Counted from the first letter of the stretch, positions 35,460 to 46,671 are shown. The stretch: DNA of 64,000 nucleotides from Neoceratodus forsteri (GCA_016271365.2 CM057453.1:1090327001-1090391000), one strand, 5' to 3'. Notes: generated by a model not told the origin, from the sequence alone. Translations and numbers: made by a program.

Positions 35460-36138
35460 ACCCTGGTAAGAAAGAGTGGGTGTAAAGTATGATAGCCTTG
35501 TCAGCATCTCCTCCCTGTCCCCAAGAACAGGACAGACAAACTGTTATTGTTGGTTGTTGCCCACAGCTTTATTGCACTTAAACATCCTCACTTTACAACT
35601 CTAAATTCTGATTGTTATAAACATATTTACAGCTTTTATTTAAGTTCTGAAACTTTATCATGATATCTATACATACATTTTCCCACCCTTGTGCCCACTG
35701 TCCAATCATCCTAGTCTTTATTCTTATCTCTGGCTGCATGCCCAATGCAAATTAGGTCATGCCTCCTGTCACCCAGGCCTCATGTACCTGTATATTGGGT
35801 CCTGACACTCCCTCTTGCCTGGTTTAGGACCTGCCTGATGTAAACTGGGTCATGCTTCCTGTCCCTTGACCAAGACAGGCATAATGTAAATCAGATCACG
35901 CCACATGCCCGATGTAAATTAGGCCATGCTCTCTCTCCATGGGCTACCCTTGTAACTGAGTCACTGCACCATGTTCTCCCCCGAAGGCTACCCCTGCACC
36001 TGGGTCACCACATTTTCTTTAGTTCCTTGTCACCCTGGACTCCCCCAAATGGCCACTGGACCACCTCCAACTTGTCATGGAAGATGGCCTTCCCCCTCAC
36101 CCCCCTACACTCTAGCCCATTGCTGTCTCAATAGCCTC
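35460..36138 (-). repeat. Ngaro 3' non-coding region with short degenerate repeats
   Basis: A 22-bp motif like 'cccaatgcaaattaggtcatgc' recurs at about 35741, 35835, 35882 and 35909 with changes. It lies just beyond the hydrolase end, where a Ngaro element carries its terminal repeats. Split direct repeats matching the other end were not found, so this assignment is an inference. Confidence 0.4.
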
Positions 36139-36770
36139 TCATATCTGCATAGTGAAGATGTCTATGCCAGCATCTGACAAATGCACCCCATCTGGCCTGT
36201 ACCACCCTGGGCAGTCCACTGTTATTTTAGGGTGTGACACCACCGTAAAATTCCCTGTTTGAGCCAGCACTTTTGCACTCCTGTTAATAGTCTTTCTTGC
36301 CAGATCCAATGCTTTCAGGTTACCCCCATTCCTCCAAACCCACCTGGGACGAGATCTGACCAGATCGCTTTTATGCCCTCCTACATCTGCTGAATGCTAC
36401 CAATATCCCTCACTATCTGCCTTAAGAGCGCTATCCATGGCATTTGTGCAAAGTCATTTCCTCACAAATGTGTATCACCAGGATGTCTGGCCATTTCCTG
36501 TTCTCCCCCGGATGCCACAGCTGGGGTAGCAACTGTGTACAGCACATGCCCCTCTGTCCAAACCAGGACACTTTCTCTCTGTTGACATCCAGAAGCAACT
36601 GCCTTCCTCCTGGTCTCACTGCCGCTCTTCTTTCTGCCCAATATACAAAAGAGTGTCCACACACCCACACTTCCTGTGTAATGCCCCTGTTTGCAAGAGA
36701 CAGTAACAAAGTCGGTTGTGTTGCAGTGTATGTATGTATGCCCTGTATCTGCCAGAGGCCCACCTATCAA
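36139..36770 (-). pseudogene. Ngaro hydrolase ORF (SGNH/GDSL-like)
   Basis: The minus strand reads VWVCGHSFVYWAERRAA, where the GHS serine block corresponds to block I of SGNH hydrolases. It continues GGRQLLLD, then FGQRGM and PDILVIH. After frame changes it reads RPRWVWRNGGNLKALD and finally WYRPDGVHLSDAGIDIF, containing the DxVH aspartate/histidine of block V. The stop is at 36139-36141. Such an ORF is typical of vertebrate Ngaro elements, with unknown role. Serine, aspartate and histidine are kept, but at least one frameshift separates them. Confidence 0.75.
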
Positions 36771-36989
36771 TGCTCTGAATGCTCTTGCCAGAAATACCTG
36801 CTGCAGTTGTCACAAACTCGTTCAGCCGGTCAGCCCTCTACTCCCAAAGTGCCAACCTCTAAGCATATGATTTGTGGACAGTGAACAGACAAGATAACCC
36901 TCTTGTCTGTTTTGTGGGTTCAAGTCACCTTAGTCTCAAGCCCTGGAGGGATTCAAACTGATAACCTCTTGTTAGCGTACCCAATTATC

Positions 36990-37005
36990 AGGCTCAGATA
37001 ATTCT
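36990..37005. repeat. Target-site duplication of SINE, left copy
   Basis: AGGCTCAGATAATTCT, identical to 37539-37554. Confidence 0.95.
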
Positions 37006-37538
37006 TTTTTTTTTTTTCCATTTACATTTTTCCCCTCCTTCCTGGAGCCGCCGCGCCTTATCCATCTGCCGGTCCGCGGCAGCTTGCTTCTGCTTCCAAA
37101 TCGGCCGCTGCCTGATACCCCATGGCTTACCCCACGGTGGGGCCCATGACATACGGCTCCCTATATGCCGGGCGGCACTGTAATGGGTCAGGGTCCCGCC
37201 TGAAGCACATTAGCCACGGGCTAGCTTCATCCGTGACGGCGGCAGTCCTCCTCATTTTCCAGTTTTCTCCCTTGGGGGAGGCGGGGTCATGCAATGACGC
37301 CAGTGTCCGCCCCGCCTCCAATCACACTGAGTGTCGGCTGCGTGGAACTCCTGGTCTCCACCAGGGGTCCCCACCACACCGAACACTACCCACACCTTCC
37401 CCCCGGAGTAGGAGAGCTGCCCATAGGACGCTCAATCCTACTCCCCCTGGCCGGCCCTCCGACGACCCGAGTCCGCTTTCCAACCCGGTCGCCGGTGTCG
37501 CAAGCGGAAATCCAACCGCTGCACCAGCGGGCCGGCTT
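37006..37538 (-). mobile_element. tRNA-derived SINE, CpG-rich copy
   Basis: A 533-bp minus-strand SINE with poly-T at 37006-37018 and a tRNA-like head at about 37450-37538. The A-box-like 'tggtgcagcggttgg' and B-box-like 'gggttggaaagc' read on the minus strand. A perfect 16-bp duplication flanks it. Many CpG sites remain intact, unlike surrounding DNA, so this looks like the youngest SINE here. It sits between the recombinase and hydrolase of the Ngaro element. The open frames within it are an effect of GC content, not genes. Confidence 0.93.
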
Positions 37539-37554
37539 AGGCTCAGATAATTCT
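37539..37554. repeat. Target-site duplication of SINE, right copy
   Basis: Identical to 36990-37005. Confidence 0.95.
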
Positions 37555-37559
37555 GTCTT

Positions 37560-38640
37560 TGGGGGGCCAGATATCTTTGCCTACGGACACCCAACCAGGT
37601 CTTTCAAATGAACCCTTAGGACTCTATGTAATACTTTAGAGAACTCTATCCATTTCCCAGTTTGGTATACAATAAGCTCATACACAGTGTTACTTATAAC
37701 CTTTAAAAGCTCCACTTAAAATAAAAAGAAATGTCAAGGCACTCCATACAGTTTCCGTTGTAAAATCTCTTTTTACTTTAAAATATCAAAACAGAACAAT
37801 ACTTACAGAACAAATATATCCCAACACATACAGCCTTAAAACAAACAGGTAAAAGTGTAGTTCCTACAATACATACATTTAGACTGGTCTAATCTAATGC
37901 TTACTTTCTTTCAGTGATTTGAGGGTCTCTCCTCTTTCAGTCAGAAATATTGTCTTGTGTGTGTCTTTCAAGGTTCTTTCAGCAATTAAACACAGTTCTG
38001 AGCCGGCCCTTTCTGAGGTCACATAACTCCGCCTTGATGTAACAACATCTATATTTTATCTCACAGGATGTCCAAATAAAATATTTAAAAAAAAAAAAAA
38101 AAACATAATAGGTGACCTCGCTGCCTTTCCTCCCTCAGGTTAACCAGACCAAACCAGTTTGTGCTCTGCTACATGTACACCTCAAAAGTTTCTTTGATCT
38201 AAGTCACTGTATTCAAGCAAAAGTGTATTTGCCTCTTTAATCCTGTCTGGGCCTTGGAATCTATACCTCAGAGATCTCTCTGATGTAATTCAAGGGTTCT
38301 CCGGGAAAGTATATTGGACCTTCCAAATTCGTCTGGGTCCTCCCTGGCCCAGACATCAACCTCTCTTCAATGTCCATTCTGGCTTCTCTCTGACACCCCT
38401 CCCTCTCAAGTTCTTCCTGAAAACTATTGTAAGTCAAAGGATTTTCCCTGAGGGAATTATGAATGGCTAATCTTATTTCCTGGGATGAAAGCAAATTGAC
38501 AAGGTAATTGCACCCCAGATATCTGCAGTTTAGCAATGCCCTGTCCTTTGAACTTCTCCCTGGGGGGTCTTGATGTGTCAGTTCCAGTAAGACAGTAGTT
38601 TCCTCAAACTGACCTTCCCATCACATATTTTATATGTAAT
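37560..38640. other. Unidentified insert in the Ngaro element
   Basis: About 1.08 kb lies between the SINE and the broken end of the tyrosine recombinase. It contains a 19-bp A-run (38085-38103) and one short minus-strand frame (38261-38536, 91 aa, Glu/Arg-rich) that I do not recognise. The recombinase code stops at about 38640, before the nucleophilic tyrosine, so this is probably inserted DNA such as a solo LTR. No matching termini were found. Confidence 0.45.
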
Positions 38641-39501
38641 AAAAAAATTGATACAGCAATCAGAGCTGGCTGTCTACATCACAGTGGTCATCTCTGATGC
38701 TGCCCCAATTCTGAATGAATGTGTATTGAACTCAGCAGGGTTCAAACCTACAAATTCTATTGCCTTCCTCAACACTGCCATCTACCTGGTACCTAGTCAC
38801 TGGCCTGCCATTTCCATGCATTAAGAGAACCCCCTTCTCCTGCTGGCCTGACCTCCAACAATCCCTGAACTGTGCTCAGTGGGCACAGCAGCTACTCTGA
38901 GCCTTTGGTCATCTGCACCCACACCACCTTTCCCCTTTGGTCCATCTTAGATCTTTTAATGTGTGTGCTCGGCCCTTCCTCTCGCATGTGCACATCCTTC
39001 CTCTGCACTATCCATGCTGTGTCCTGATTTGATACTGCCCTGGCAGCCACCTCTCTAATCCTGAATTGCCCAAAGAATAGCAAATTGAATGTGGTGGCAA
39101 ATAGCCTAGCCTCATAACTTGTGGAAAATACTGAGGGTGGAGTTCCTATTACTTTCCTCATTAAAGTAATGGTCATAGGCTGCCTTCTATCGTGTTCCCT
39201 CCCCCTCAGCCTAGCCCACCCCTTCATCATCACCTTCACTGTCTTGTTCTTGCATGGATCCTTTATATCCCTAAGGTTGTTGACCACTGAAATGGCTCTC
39301 AGGTGAGCGGCTACAGGGGACTGTGTCATCCCATCCCCCACTAGCTGCACAATGAATTACCTGCAGAATTGGTATCGGCCAACTTACTGGGAGCTGGGCC
39401 CTCCCCAAAAATTTATGAAATATCCTAATGGAAGACTCATATGATCTCAGCATACTAAGAGCCCAAGAATTTTCAAAAAAGAACCCAGCCCAATTCCCCA
39501 C
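38640..39501 (-). pseudogene. Ngaro tyrosine recombinase (C-terminally cut)
   Basis: The N-terminal SAM-like part at 39501-39271 includes SYESSIRIFHKFLG. The catalytic domain at 39350-38892 includes VVNNLRDIKDP, KGWARLRGREHDRRQPM and FGQFRIREVAARA, whose arginine is the first catalytic Arg. It then reads THIKRSKMDQRGKVVWVQM. Downstream, in shifted frames, are GNGRPVTRYQV and THSFRIGAA (near 38690), the H-x-x-R box. The tyrosine-bearing segment is missing at the 38640 break. In an intact element this enzyme integrates circular DNA without target duplication. Confidence 0.83.
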
Positions 39502-39641
39502 AGTATAGGTGGTACTGGCATCCTGCCTGCTTCCGCATAGGGATCCATCTCGCTGAACTTCTACAACTGTAAATGAGAAGGAGAATCAGCAATTATGTTA
39601 TTGTAAGCTGGTATATGTTTCGCCTTGAATGTAATGTTTAA

Positions 39642-39853
39642 TTACAAACACCTTAGGACTAGGGGTCTGCATCCCAACACTGCTTTGGCCATTCTGCTGC
39701 CATCCACTTGCCTGCTTAAAAGGGCACCCATTCCTACCACTCCTGCTGCATTTGTGTATAGCTGTAAATCTGTGTTGTAAACCCAGTCAGTCTGCCACAT
39801 GGACCTGTTGCTGAAGTTCTGCAGGAAGCAATCCCACACCTCTAGGTCCAACC
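39642..39853 (-). pseudogene. Ngaro RNase H fragment
   Basis: The minus strand reads WVYNTDLQLYTNAAGVVGMG, matching the RNase H 'L.TDA....G.GA' motif, with Asn in place of the usual Asp. It lies between RT and recombinase, as expected. A LINE tail at 39855-40250 separates it from RT. Confidence 0.65.
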
Positions 39854-39854
39854 T

Positions 39855-40250
39855 AATCAATCAATCTTTATTTAACCAGGTGGAACACCACTGAGTGAGC
39901 TCATCTGCAAGGTGGGCCTGGGTAGTATACATAAGCGATTCAATAGAACAACAATAACACAAGTCAGCACAACAGGATAACATAGACAACCTGAAATGTT
40001 AAGACAAAGGGTAATACAACAACACTGAGTACAACAAAATAATTATATACAATAAGTATATACGTGAAACAACAGTTCTTAATATAAGCAAAGTGGAAAT
40101 ATAGGAGTCAGCCTGCTAGGAAGAATGATAGAAATGTAAGGAGGCACAAAGAATAAAGGGATGGCAGGGATGAGGGTAGGAGGAAGGATGAGGACTACAA
40201 GTATTACAGTAGTGGCAGCAGTGCAATACCCCTGCTTATTCTTACCCAAT
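39855..40250 (-). mobile_element. LINE 3'-end fragment in Ngaro
   Basis: 'caatctttatttaaccaggtgg' at 39869 and the A-rich continuation resemble the reverse-complemented 3' UTRs of other LINEs in the window (near 4290, 53830 and 56230). Ngaro code is present on both sides. No coding sequence and no clear duplication. Confidence 0.5.
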
Positions 40251-40259
40251 GGTGTGGCT

Positions 40260-40949
40260 GCTGGATTCCTGCTATGGCCCCTGCTGATCTCCTCATGAAT
40301 GGTCACCTGGGTGCAATGGCCCTACATGCAAAACTGAGATGCCTTATAAGGCGCTGCATCTTCCTCAATGGTACCCGTTGGGCTTCCTGCTTTCTTTTAT
40401 CAACTGATGGAGCCTTCCTACCATTGTCTCCAGGAGTCTGGATTCCATGGCTATGGAGTCCAGTTCTATCCCCAGAAAAGTGATAGTGTTGGATGGTCCC
40501 TCATCTTCTGCTCCGCTAAGGGCACCCACAGTAGCATGTGCAACCCCTGAAATGCCTCCAGATTGTGTAGACAATCTGTACTTTTGTCCACCCCTACTAT
40601 TAGGAAATCAGGTAATATAGGATGCATTTGCATCCAGTTACTTCCCTGGCTGCCCATTCCAAAAAACTACTAAATTGTTCAAATGTTGCCCAGGACATTG
40701 AACACCCAATGGGCATGGCCTTATCAAAGTAATATCCCCCCTCAAACTTCAAACCCAACAGCTCCCAATCTTGAGGATGTACTGGTAGCAGCCTAAAGGC
40801 TGACTGAATATCACATTTGACCAACAGGGTCCCCTTCATTACTGTCCTTATCAATTCTATGGCCTTGTCCACCGAAATGTAACACATGGTGCACTTGTTA
40901 TGTTGGCTCACGTGTCCATGCCAGCCAACATATTACATTAGTAGCAGAT
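40260..40949 (-). pseudogene. Ngaro RT, palm and thumb
   Basis: The minus strand reads GTLLVKCDIQSAFRLLPVHP, with the first catalytic aspartate in CDIQ. It continues DWELLGLKFEGGYYFDKAMP and CSMSWATFEQFSSFLEWA. The expected YLDD box reads degraded as LPDFLIVG near 40610. TFLGIELDS follows near 40480. It matches DIRS/Ngaro RTs rather than retroviral or LINE RTs. Frame changes occur near 40600 and 40480. Confidence 0.82.
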
Positions 40950-41862
40950 TTGGAGGTGCGGTCACTGTGGGCGAATGCAGGGCATGCATCAATAGGTGCA
41001 TTCTTCATTCCCTAATAAGGCAGAATGCAGGTACTGACACCAGCTATACGTAAAGTGGCCACCAGATCTAAGGAAAGTGCTGCTGCAATGAGAGGCAAGC
41101 TCGTCATGCAGTGGCACAATAACACACCCTCCAGACGTGCCTTTCCTGGTGAAGCAGTTCAATAAACATGGTGGCACTGACTGCCACCACACAGAGTGCC
41201 AAAACCCACTTCATTTGCAGACGAGGGAGCCCACTCCCTGTCGGCATAATGCCCCCCCTCCCATTTAAAGTGTATGCCAAGGGGGTGCCCAATCCTCTTG
41301 GGCATCATGTGCCCCCCAAACAGTTTTTCTTTGCCAGGGGCCCCAGTCCCCATCGAACTTCAGTCCCTTCCCATTTAATTTGTCAATGGGGAGCCTCCTC
41401 ATTGGCATAATGTCTCCTGCTTTTGTTGTGTGCTGAGGGGGTGCCCAATCCCTCGCTCTTGTCCCAGCCGGTATGTGCGGCAGGGGTGCCAATCTCCTGT
41501 CAGCTACAGCACCCCCAAAATACTCAGATGGCACGCTGGGAGCCCACTCTAGTGTGCCAAATGCCTGTAGCAAAAAACCGTCCCACTATGTTTTGTTTTT
41601 TAAATCTGCAAACCAGAGAATGGTCCCTCATCGAGTCTGGTGACCTCCCCTACCCACGCCCACCCTCTGTGCACGCTGCCCCCACACCCTTACCCCATAC
41701 TTACTCCGAGCACTGTGCAATGATCTTCGTGGACCTGGAACACGTCTGCACTCTTTAAAGCTGACCGCGAAATGAAGAAATGCCGGTAAGCTGTATAATG
41801 GCATAAATAGGGTGTTTTTCAACTTTGGTGCATATCTCGGGCTTTTTTGGGAATTGTGGCAC

Positions 41863-42930
41863 CAAATTTTCAACATGGGGTTATTGGGACCCCTCCTCAT
41901 GAATTCAGTCACTGTCATGGCATTATTCTGTCCCAAAAGGTGATTTTGCAGTCACTGTGTGGAATCACCTTTTGGGGCTGATTAACAAAATGACAGTGCC
42001 ACTGTTCATGAGGAGGGCTCTCAAAAAGCCTATATTGCAAATTTGGTGGAAAAAATCCAAAAAATGGCTGTTTTACGAGAGTGCATTGCGCAGTTTCCAT
42101 GCATGCTCATAACTTCGTGAATTTGTAATATTTTCATTCCAGATTTTCAAAATTGGCATTTTTCCACACCTCAGTATGACTAGTACAGCTGTCATTTTAC
42201 ATATCCTGTCCAAAATGTGTTTTCGCACCTCCGGCGAAGAATAGCACAGTTGCTGTGGGAAATCAGTTTTTGGGAAATTTTGAGAAAATGACAGTGACAC
42301 TGTTCATGAGCAGAGGTCTAAAATGCCTATGTTGAAAATTTGGTGATGAAAGTCCATAAAACGACTGTGTTACAAGCATGCATTGCCCAGTTTCCACGCA
42401 CCCTTGTAACTTCACAAATTTGCATTAGTTTCATGCCAGATTTTCAACACTGGCATTTTTTCATACCTCCTTATAAACAGTACAGCTGTCATTTTTCACA
42501 TCCTGCCCAAAATGTGTTTTCACACCTGTGGTGCACAATTGCGTGGTCACTGTGGGAAATCAACTTTTGGGACAGATTAATAAAATCACAGTGCCACTGT
42601 TCATGAGGGGAGGTCCCAAAATGCCTATGTTGAAAATGCAGTTAAAAAAATCCCAAAAATAATTGGGTTATGGACGTGTGTTGCGCAGTTTCTATGCATG
42701 CTCATGATCACCAATTTTTCATATTTTCACTCCAGATTTTCAACGTTGCCATTTTTTTACACCTCCTCATGAACAATACAGTTGTCATTTTTCACATCCT
42801 GTCCAAAATGTGTTTTCGTCCCTGTGTCGCCAAATGGCATAACTGCTGTGCAAAACCACCTTTCAGTTAACAAACTGATAGTGCCGCTTTTCATGAGGTG
42901 GGGTCACAAAAAGCCTATGTTGAAAATTTG
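41863..42930. repeat. Tandem array of about 297-bp palindromic units, four copies
   Basis: The core 'acagtgccactgttcatgag' recurs at 41993, 42291, 42588 and (as 'atagtg') 42878, spacings 298, 297 and 290 bp. Each unit is itself an imperfect dyad: 'ctcatga...cagt...gtcat' and 'cctgtccaaaatg' on one side mirror 'aaaatgacagtg...ttcatgagg' on the other. The first dyad (about 41863-42050) is the clearest. Confidence 0.85.
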
Positions 42931-42969
42931 GAGTGAAACTACCAACAGACACCTATGGCGTTAGGGTTT

Positions 42970-43340
42970 CCAACTGTAACACCCCACCCTGTAGAGATTG
43001 ACAGGCATCAGTGGTGTGACTTGGGATCATTGATTGTAATGCTAACACCATTCCACCCCACCCTGACCCCCACCCTGCAGCCAGTGACAGGCATCGAGGT
43101 CTGCCTTGGAGTGTTCGGCCCTAAAGTTCACCCCATTCTCCTATACTGCACCCGTCTCAGCATATTTCCTTATGCAATGGGGTAAGTATAAGGCCCAAAG
43201 ACCCCAAAGCACACCATGACACTTGTCAGTGTCTACAGGGTAGGGTGAGGTAAAATGGCATGAGCGTTATAGCTGATGACCCAAAGGCACACCCCACCGC
43301 CTGTCAGTCTCTGTAGGGTGGGGATGGGGTTGGCGTCAGT
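42970..43340. repeat. Foldback of two nested inverted repeat pairs
   Basis: Sequence near 42973-43029 ('caccccaccctgtagagattgacaggc') is mirrored at 43285-43325 ('cctgtcagtctctgtagggtgggg'). A second pair around 43050-43095 and 43210-43255 shares 'ccaccctg...gacagg'-like arms. The loop is about 43100-43200. Confidence 0.6.
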
Positions 43341-43424
43341 TCAGTACTTCGCTGCCATTCCTATTATGCCTCTCTAACTCCTGCACTACCAATGCCAGTG
43401 CCAGTGAGACAACATTCGGCATTG

Positions 43425-43725
43425 ACAAATGTTTGTTTTTACCTATGTATTCATTTACTGAGGTGTCCTCTGGATAAGTCAAATGGTGAATTAACCTGAA
43501 CTTTCCCTGCTCCTTTGTGGGGATAAGCCCCAGCAGTGATATCTTAAGGCTACTTTAAGGTGGTTAGGAAAATGGGCCCTCTACCCTACCTGCCTCTATC
43601 TGCTCCTGAATTTTCTTCCTTGCTATCCCTGGATTCTTTGCAAGTGACTTCAGGTTTTCCACTTCCTTTCTAACCCTTGGACTCTCGAAGTGCAACCTAA
43701 AACCCCTTTGGAAACCCTCCTGCAG
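43425..43725 (-). pseudogene. Ngaro RT, N-terminal part
   Basis: The minus strand reads LHFESPRVRKEVENLKSLA and ARKKIQEQIEAGRVEGPF near 43690-43570. It then shifts to GLSPQRSRESSG and FRLIHHLTYPEDTSVNEYIG (43500-43435). These blocks are characteristic of the entry to Ngaro-type RT. The next residues lie beyond the inserted block, near 40949. Confidence 0.8.
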
Positions 43726-43799
43726 TGCTGTTGCCTCAGCCTTTCAGCTATATTGCTAACAATCTATTCAACATTTTAGTTATTATAGGGGTTTTGGCC

Positions 43800-45032
43800 A
43801 GGCAAAACCTACCCTGCCTTGTCCTTGACATCACCTCTACCTGCACCGGGTCCAAGAAAAGGCTGCTGAAATGTGGCCTCCCCTGCATTGCAGTATGGAG
43901 TGGAAATCACCACACCTTGTACATGTGTACTTAAAGCAGCAACCTTCTCTTGTACAGGCCCGTTTATTGTATGCAAAGCAATACTTTGGGGCATCTGCCT
44001 TCCTGGATTCACTGGCCTTGTCCCTCCCAAAGTCACTCACCCACACCACTTATATTACCCCCAGCCAACATCGTATCCAGTTTTATATCTTCATTTCTCC
44101 TGTCCCATCCCACATCCCCCTGTGATGCCATGTGTTGCCAAAAATTTTCAACATATTATAACCATGCCAACCCACTCCCTTTTTTATGAGTGTTTTTTAT
44201 AGTGGCCATGTAGACTAGCATCTGCCTCGCTAACTTTGGTTTCTTTTCCAGTACCACTGATATGTAAGACATGTATCCTGTTAGCCATAAATTAACATTT
44301 TTTCTCTTGTAACTTTTTTCTGGCAGCCTCCTATTTAATAACAACAATGCCGCCACAAGGTCACTCTTCCCTATCTTTTCTTCTTCCTGCACCCTCCTAA
44401 TGGTGTCTTTGTTGATTAATGTAAAGACATTCACAAATTCCCCTTCCTGATTTTTTCTTTGGTAGTCTGGGTAATGTGATCCACTACTGATTCCCCACCC
44501 GCGCTTGCTCCTTTACCCTGTTCTGTGTTTTTTTTTTTGCTGCTGCTCCGTCCCCCCATTTTCAAATCCTTGCACTTGAGGACTAAAGGGGACCAATGGT
44601 CCAAATGCTGATGCCTGCTTCTTGCCATTTTGTTCTTCCCAATTCAAAAATTCTTGGAACCATTTTTCTTTGCCCACCCCACCCCTGCATTTTCTTTTCA
44701 CATTATCCATTCTAAGAATTCCTAAAATCATTTTTCCCTGTCTCCACCTACACTTTTTCTGACACAATGATATGCTCTCCACCATGGGTACCAAAACATC
44801 AATTGGAGTCTTATTTGGGGTATCTGGAAGCTGGCTCTTTCAGTCCCACCTGCACTTGTGCATGACCACTCTGGCTGCTCTCCTCTTCCTCTCTTCTCCC
44901 TTCTCCATTCATTTTTGGCCTTTCTCTTCTTGGACACTTTCTTTTACTTCTTCTACTCCTCCTCTTCATCCATTTCTCCCCTCATGGCCTGCTACATCTG
45001 GTTCAACTGCTGCATCATTGTTTGTGCCTGAA
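43800..45032 (-). pseudogene. Ngaro gag, C-terminal part
   Basis: Near 43980-43880 the minus strand has CFAYNKRACTREGCCFKY and then TCTRCGDFHSILQC, a Cys/His cluster found at the end of Ngaro gag proteins. Upstream are KRKAKNEWRREKRG near 44930 and a Gln-rich QAQTMMQQLNQM near 45000. An internal frameshifted part (44156-44434) also looks gag-like. The N-terminal part continues at 47252 after the CR1-SINE insert. Confidence 0.7.
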
Positions 45033-45053
45033 GAAAAATGGCTGAGAGCAGTG
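45033..45053. repeat. Probable target-site duplication of composite insert, left copy
   Basis: GAAAAATGGCTGAGAGCAGTG here resembles GAAACATGGCTGCAGTG at 47252-47268, with a small gap. Gag code reads into both from outside. Confidence 0.5.
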
Positions 45054-46560
45054 GTAGTGCTACCACTTGTGACACCATCGAGGTGGACAAGGCAATGGGA
45101 CCTGATGGCATACATCCCAGGGTACTTAAGGAGCTAAGGGTGGAACTAGCAGAGCCATTATCAGAACTGTTTACTGAGTGTCTGAGCACAGGAGAGGTCC
45201 CAGAAGACTGGAGAAGGGTTCATGTGATCCCGCTCCACACGAGTGGTAGTAGGGAGGAGGCAGGGAACTACAGACCAGTCAGTCTTACCTCAGTAGTGGG
45301 CAAGACTATGGAGGTACTCCTTTAGGAAAGGATAGTGCAACACCTGGAATCCATAGAAGCACAGGATCCAAGACAGCATGGGTTTACAGAAGGCAGGTCC
45401 TGTCAAACTAATCTCATAGATTTATTTGACTGGGTAACCAGAGTGGTGAACCAAGGGGGAGCAGTTGATGTTGCCTACCTTGATTTCATCAAAGCTTTCG
45501 TTTCTGTTCCACATAGATGATTGATTAATAAGCTGGGTAGGCTTGGGGTGGGTCAGACGTTGGTCAACTGGATGGCAAACTGGTTGACGGGCAGAAAACA
45601 GAGAGTGGTGGTAAACGGTATACAGTCAGAAGAGATGCAAGTCACAAGTGGGGTACCTCAGGGATCAGTCCTGGGGCCAGTCCACTTCAATATCTTCATC
45701 AGTGACATTGCAGATGGTCTGGAGGGTAAGGTTTATCTGTTTGCCGATGACACCAAGATCTGCAACAGAGTAGATGATCCAGATGGGGTGGGCGGAATGA
45801 GAAGAGATCTGGATAAACTAGCAAAATGGTCGGAAGAGTGGCAACTGGGGTTTAATGCAAAGAAGTGCAAGATCATGCACATAGGTAAGAGAAACCCTGA
45901 AGCCACCTGTAGGCTGGGAGGGGAGTTGCTGGCAGTCACAAGGGAAGAAAGAGACTTGGGCGTCATCATCACCGATGACCTGAAATCATCCAAGCAGACC
46001 ACTAAAGCAGCAGGTAAGGCTAGAGGGATGTTGGGTTGTATTAGCAGGGGTATCACAAGTTGGAAGAGGGAGGTAATAATCCCTCTTTACAAGACACTGG
46101 TTAGGCCCCATCTGGAGTACTGCGTGCAGTATTGGAGGCCACACCTTCACAAGGACATTAACCAAATTGAAGCAGTCAAGAGAAGGGCAACCAAAATGGT
46201 GCAGGGACTGCATCAGAAAACATATGAGGACAGATTAACTGAGCTCAATATATATACCCTAGAGCAAAGGAGAGGGAGAGAGGTGATATGATTGAAACAT
46301 TCAAACACCTTAAGGGCATTAACAAGGTGGAAGAGTCTGACATGTTTCAATATAAGAAAAATAGCAGGACAAGAGGACACAACATGAGATTACAGGGAGG
46401 CCGATTAAGGTGTAATGTGAGGAAGTTCTTTTTCACAGAAAGGGTGGTGGATGTATGGAACAGACTATCTCAGGAAGTGGTGGATATGAATACAGTGCAG
46501 GGCTTCAAACAGTCATGGGGTAGGCATAAGGGAGCAATGCAGATGAGTATGAATAGATAG
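45054..46560 (+). pseudogene. CR1 ORF2: RT and C-terminus
   Basis: One frame runs from before 45054 to 46291, broken only by TAG at 45323 and TGA at 45518; it shifts once near 46290 to finish at 46560. Landmarks are DKAMGPDGIHPRVLKEL near 45088, VPEDWRR near 45200, NYRPVSLTSV near 45267, AYLDFIKAF near 45475, VTSGVPQGSVLGPVHF near 45642 and FADDTK near 45740. These are followed by RNPEATCRLGGELLAVTREE, RPHLEYCVQYW near 46105, RRATKMVQGLHQKTYEDRL near 46180 and FFFTERVVDVWNRL near 46430. The first palm aspartate and the catalytic ADD remain. It is the best-preserved CR1 in the window, and the endonuclease is missing. Confidence 0.9.
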
Positions 46561-46671
46561 GCCATTGACAGAGCAAAGGCCAATGGCACATTCATAAGGT
46601 AGAAAAAGAAATGTGCAGACTGGATGGGCCTTGCGGTCCTTATCTGGTGTCAACTTCTATGTTTCTATGAC
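45054..46671 (+). mobile_element. CR1 LINE, 5'-truncated, well preserved
   Basis: It begins in the RT fingers and runs to the CR1 3' terminus 'cttctatgtttctatg' (46654-46669). The 3' UTR includes 'tggatgggccttgcggtccttatctgg', the form shared by all CR1 ends here. Its junction with a 5'-truncated SINE at 46672 is seamless. Confidence 0.9.

Larger units (their letters stand above)
40950..43420. mobile_element. Compound insert in Ngaro RT (palindromic repeats)
   Basis: The RT code halts at about 43425 after the DTSVNEYIG motif and resumes near 40949. The 2.5 kb between holds a G/C-rich degenerate region (41180-41560), a tandem array of palindromic units (41863-42930) and a foldback (42970-43340). 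No coding domain and no terminal duplication were seen. It may be one foldback DNA transposon or several insertions. Confidence 0.55.

Noticed and set aside
35741..35930. CRISPR-like spaced repeats
   Set aside because: Repeats are degenerate and unevenly spaced in a vertebrate retrotransposon region.
37122..37611. Overlapping long frames on both strands, 142, 105 and 90 aa
   Set aside because: They arise from the GC-rich, stop-poor SINE body and do not match a protein family.
37560..38640. Possible solo LTR
   Set aside because: No clear TG...CA inverted ends and no flanking duplication. It was listed as unidentified instead.
44772..45137. 121-aa plus-strand frame
   Set aside because: It lies antisense to Ngaro gag and runs into the CR1 start, so it is a shadow.
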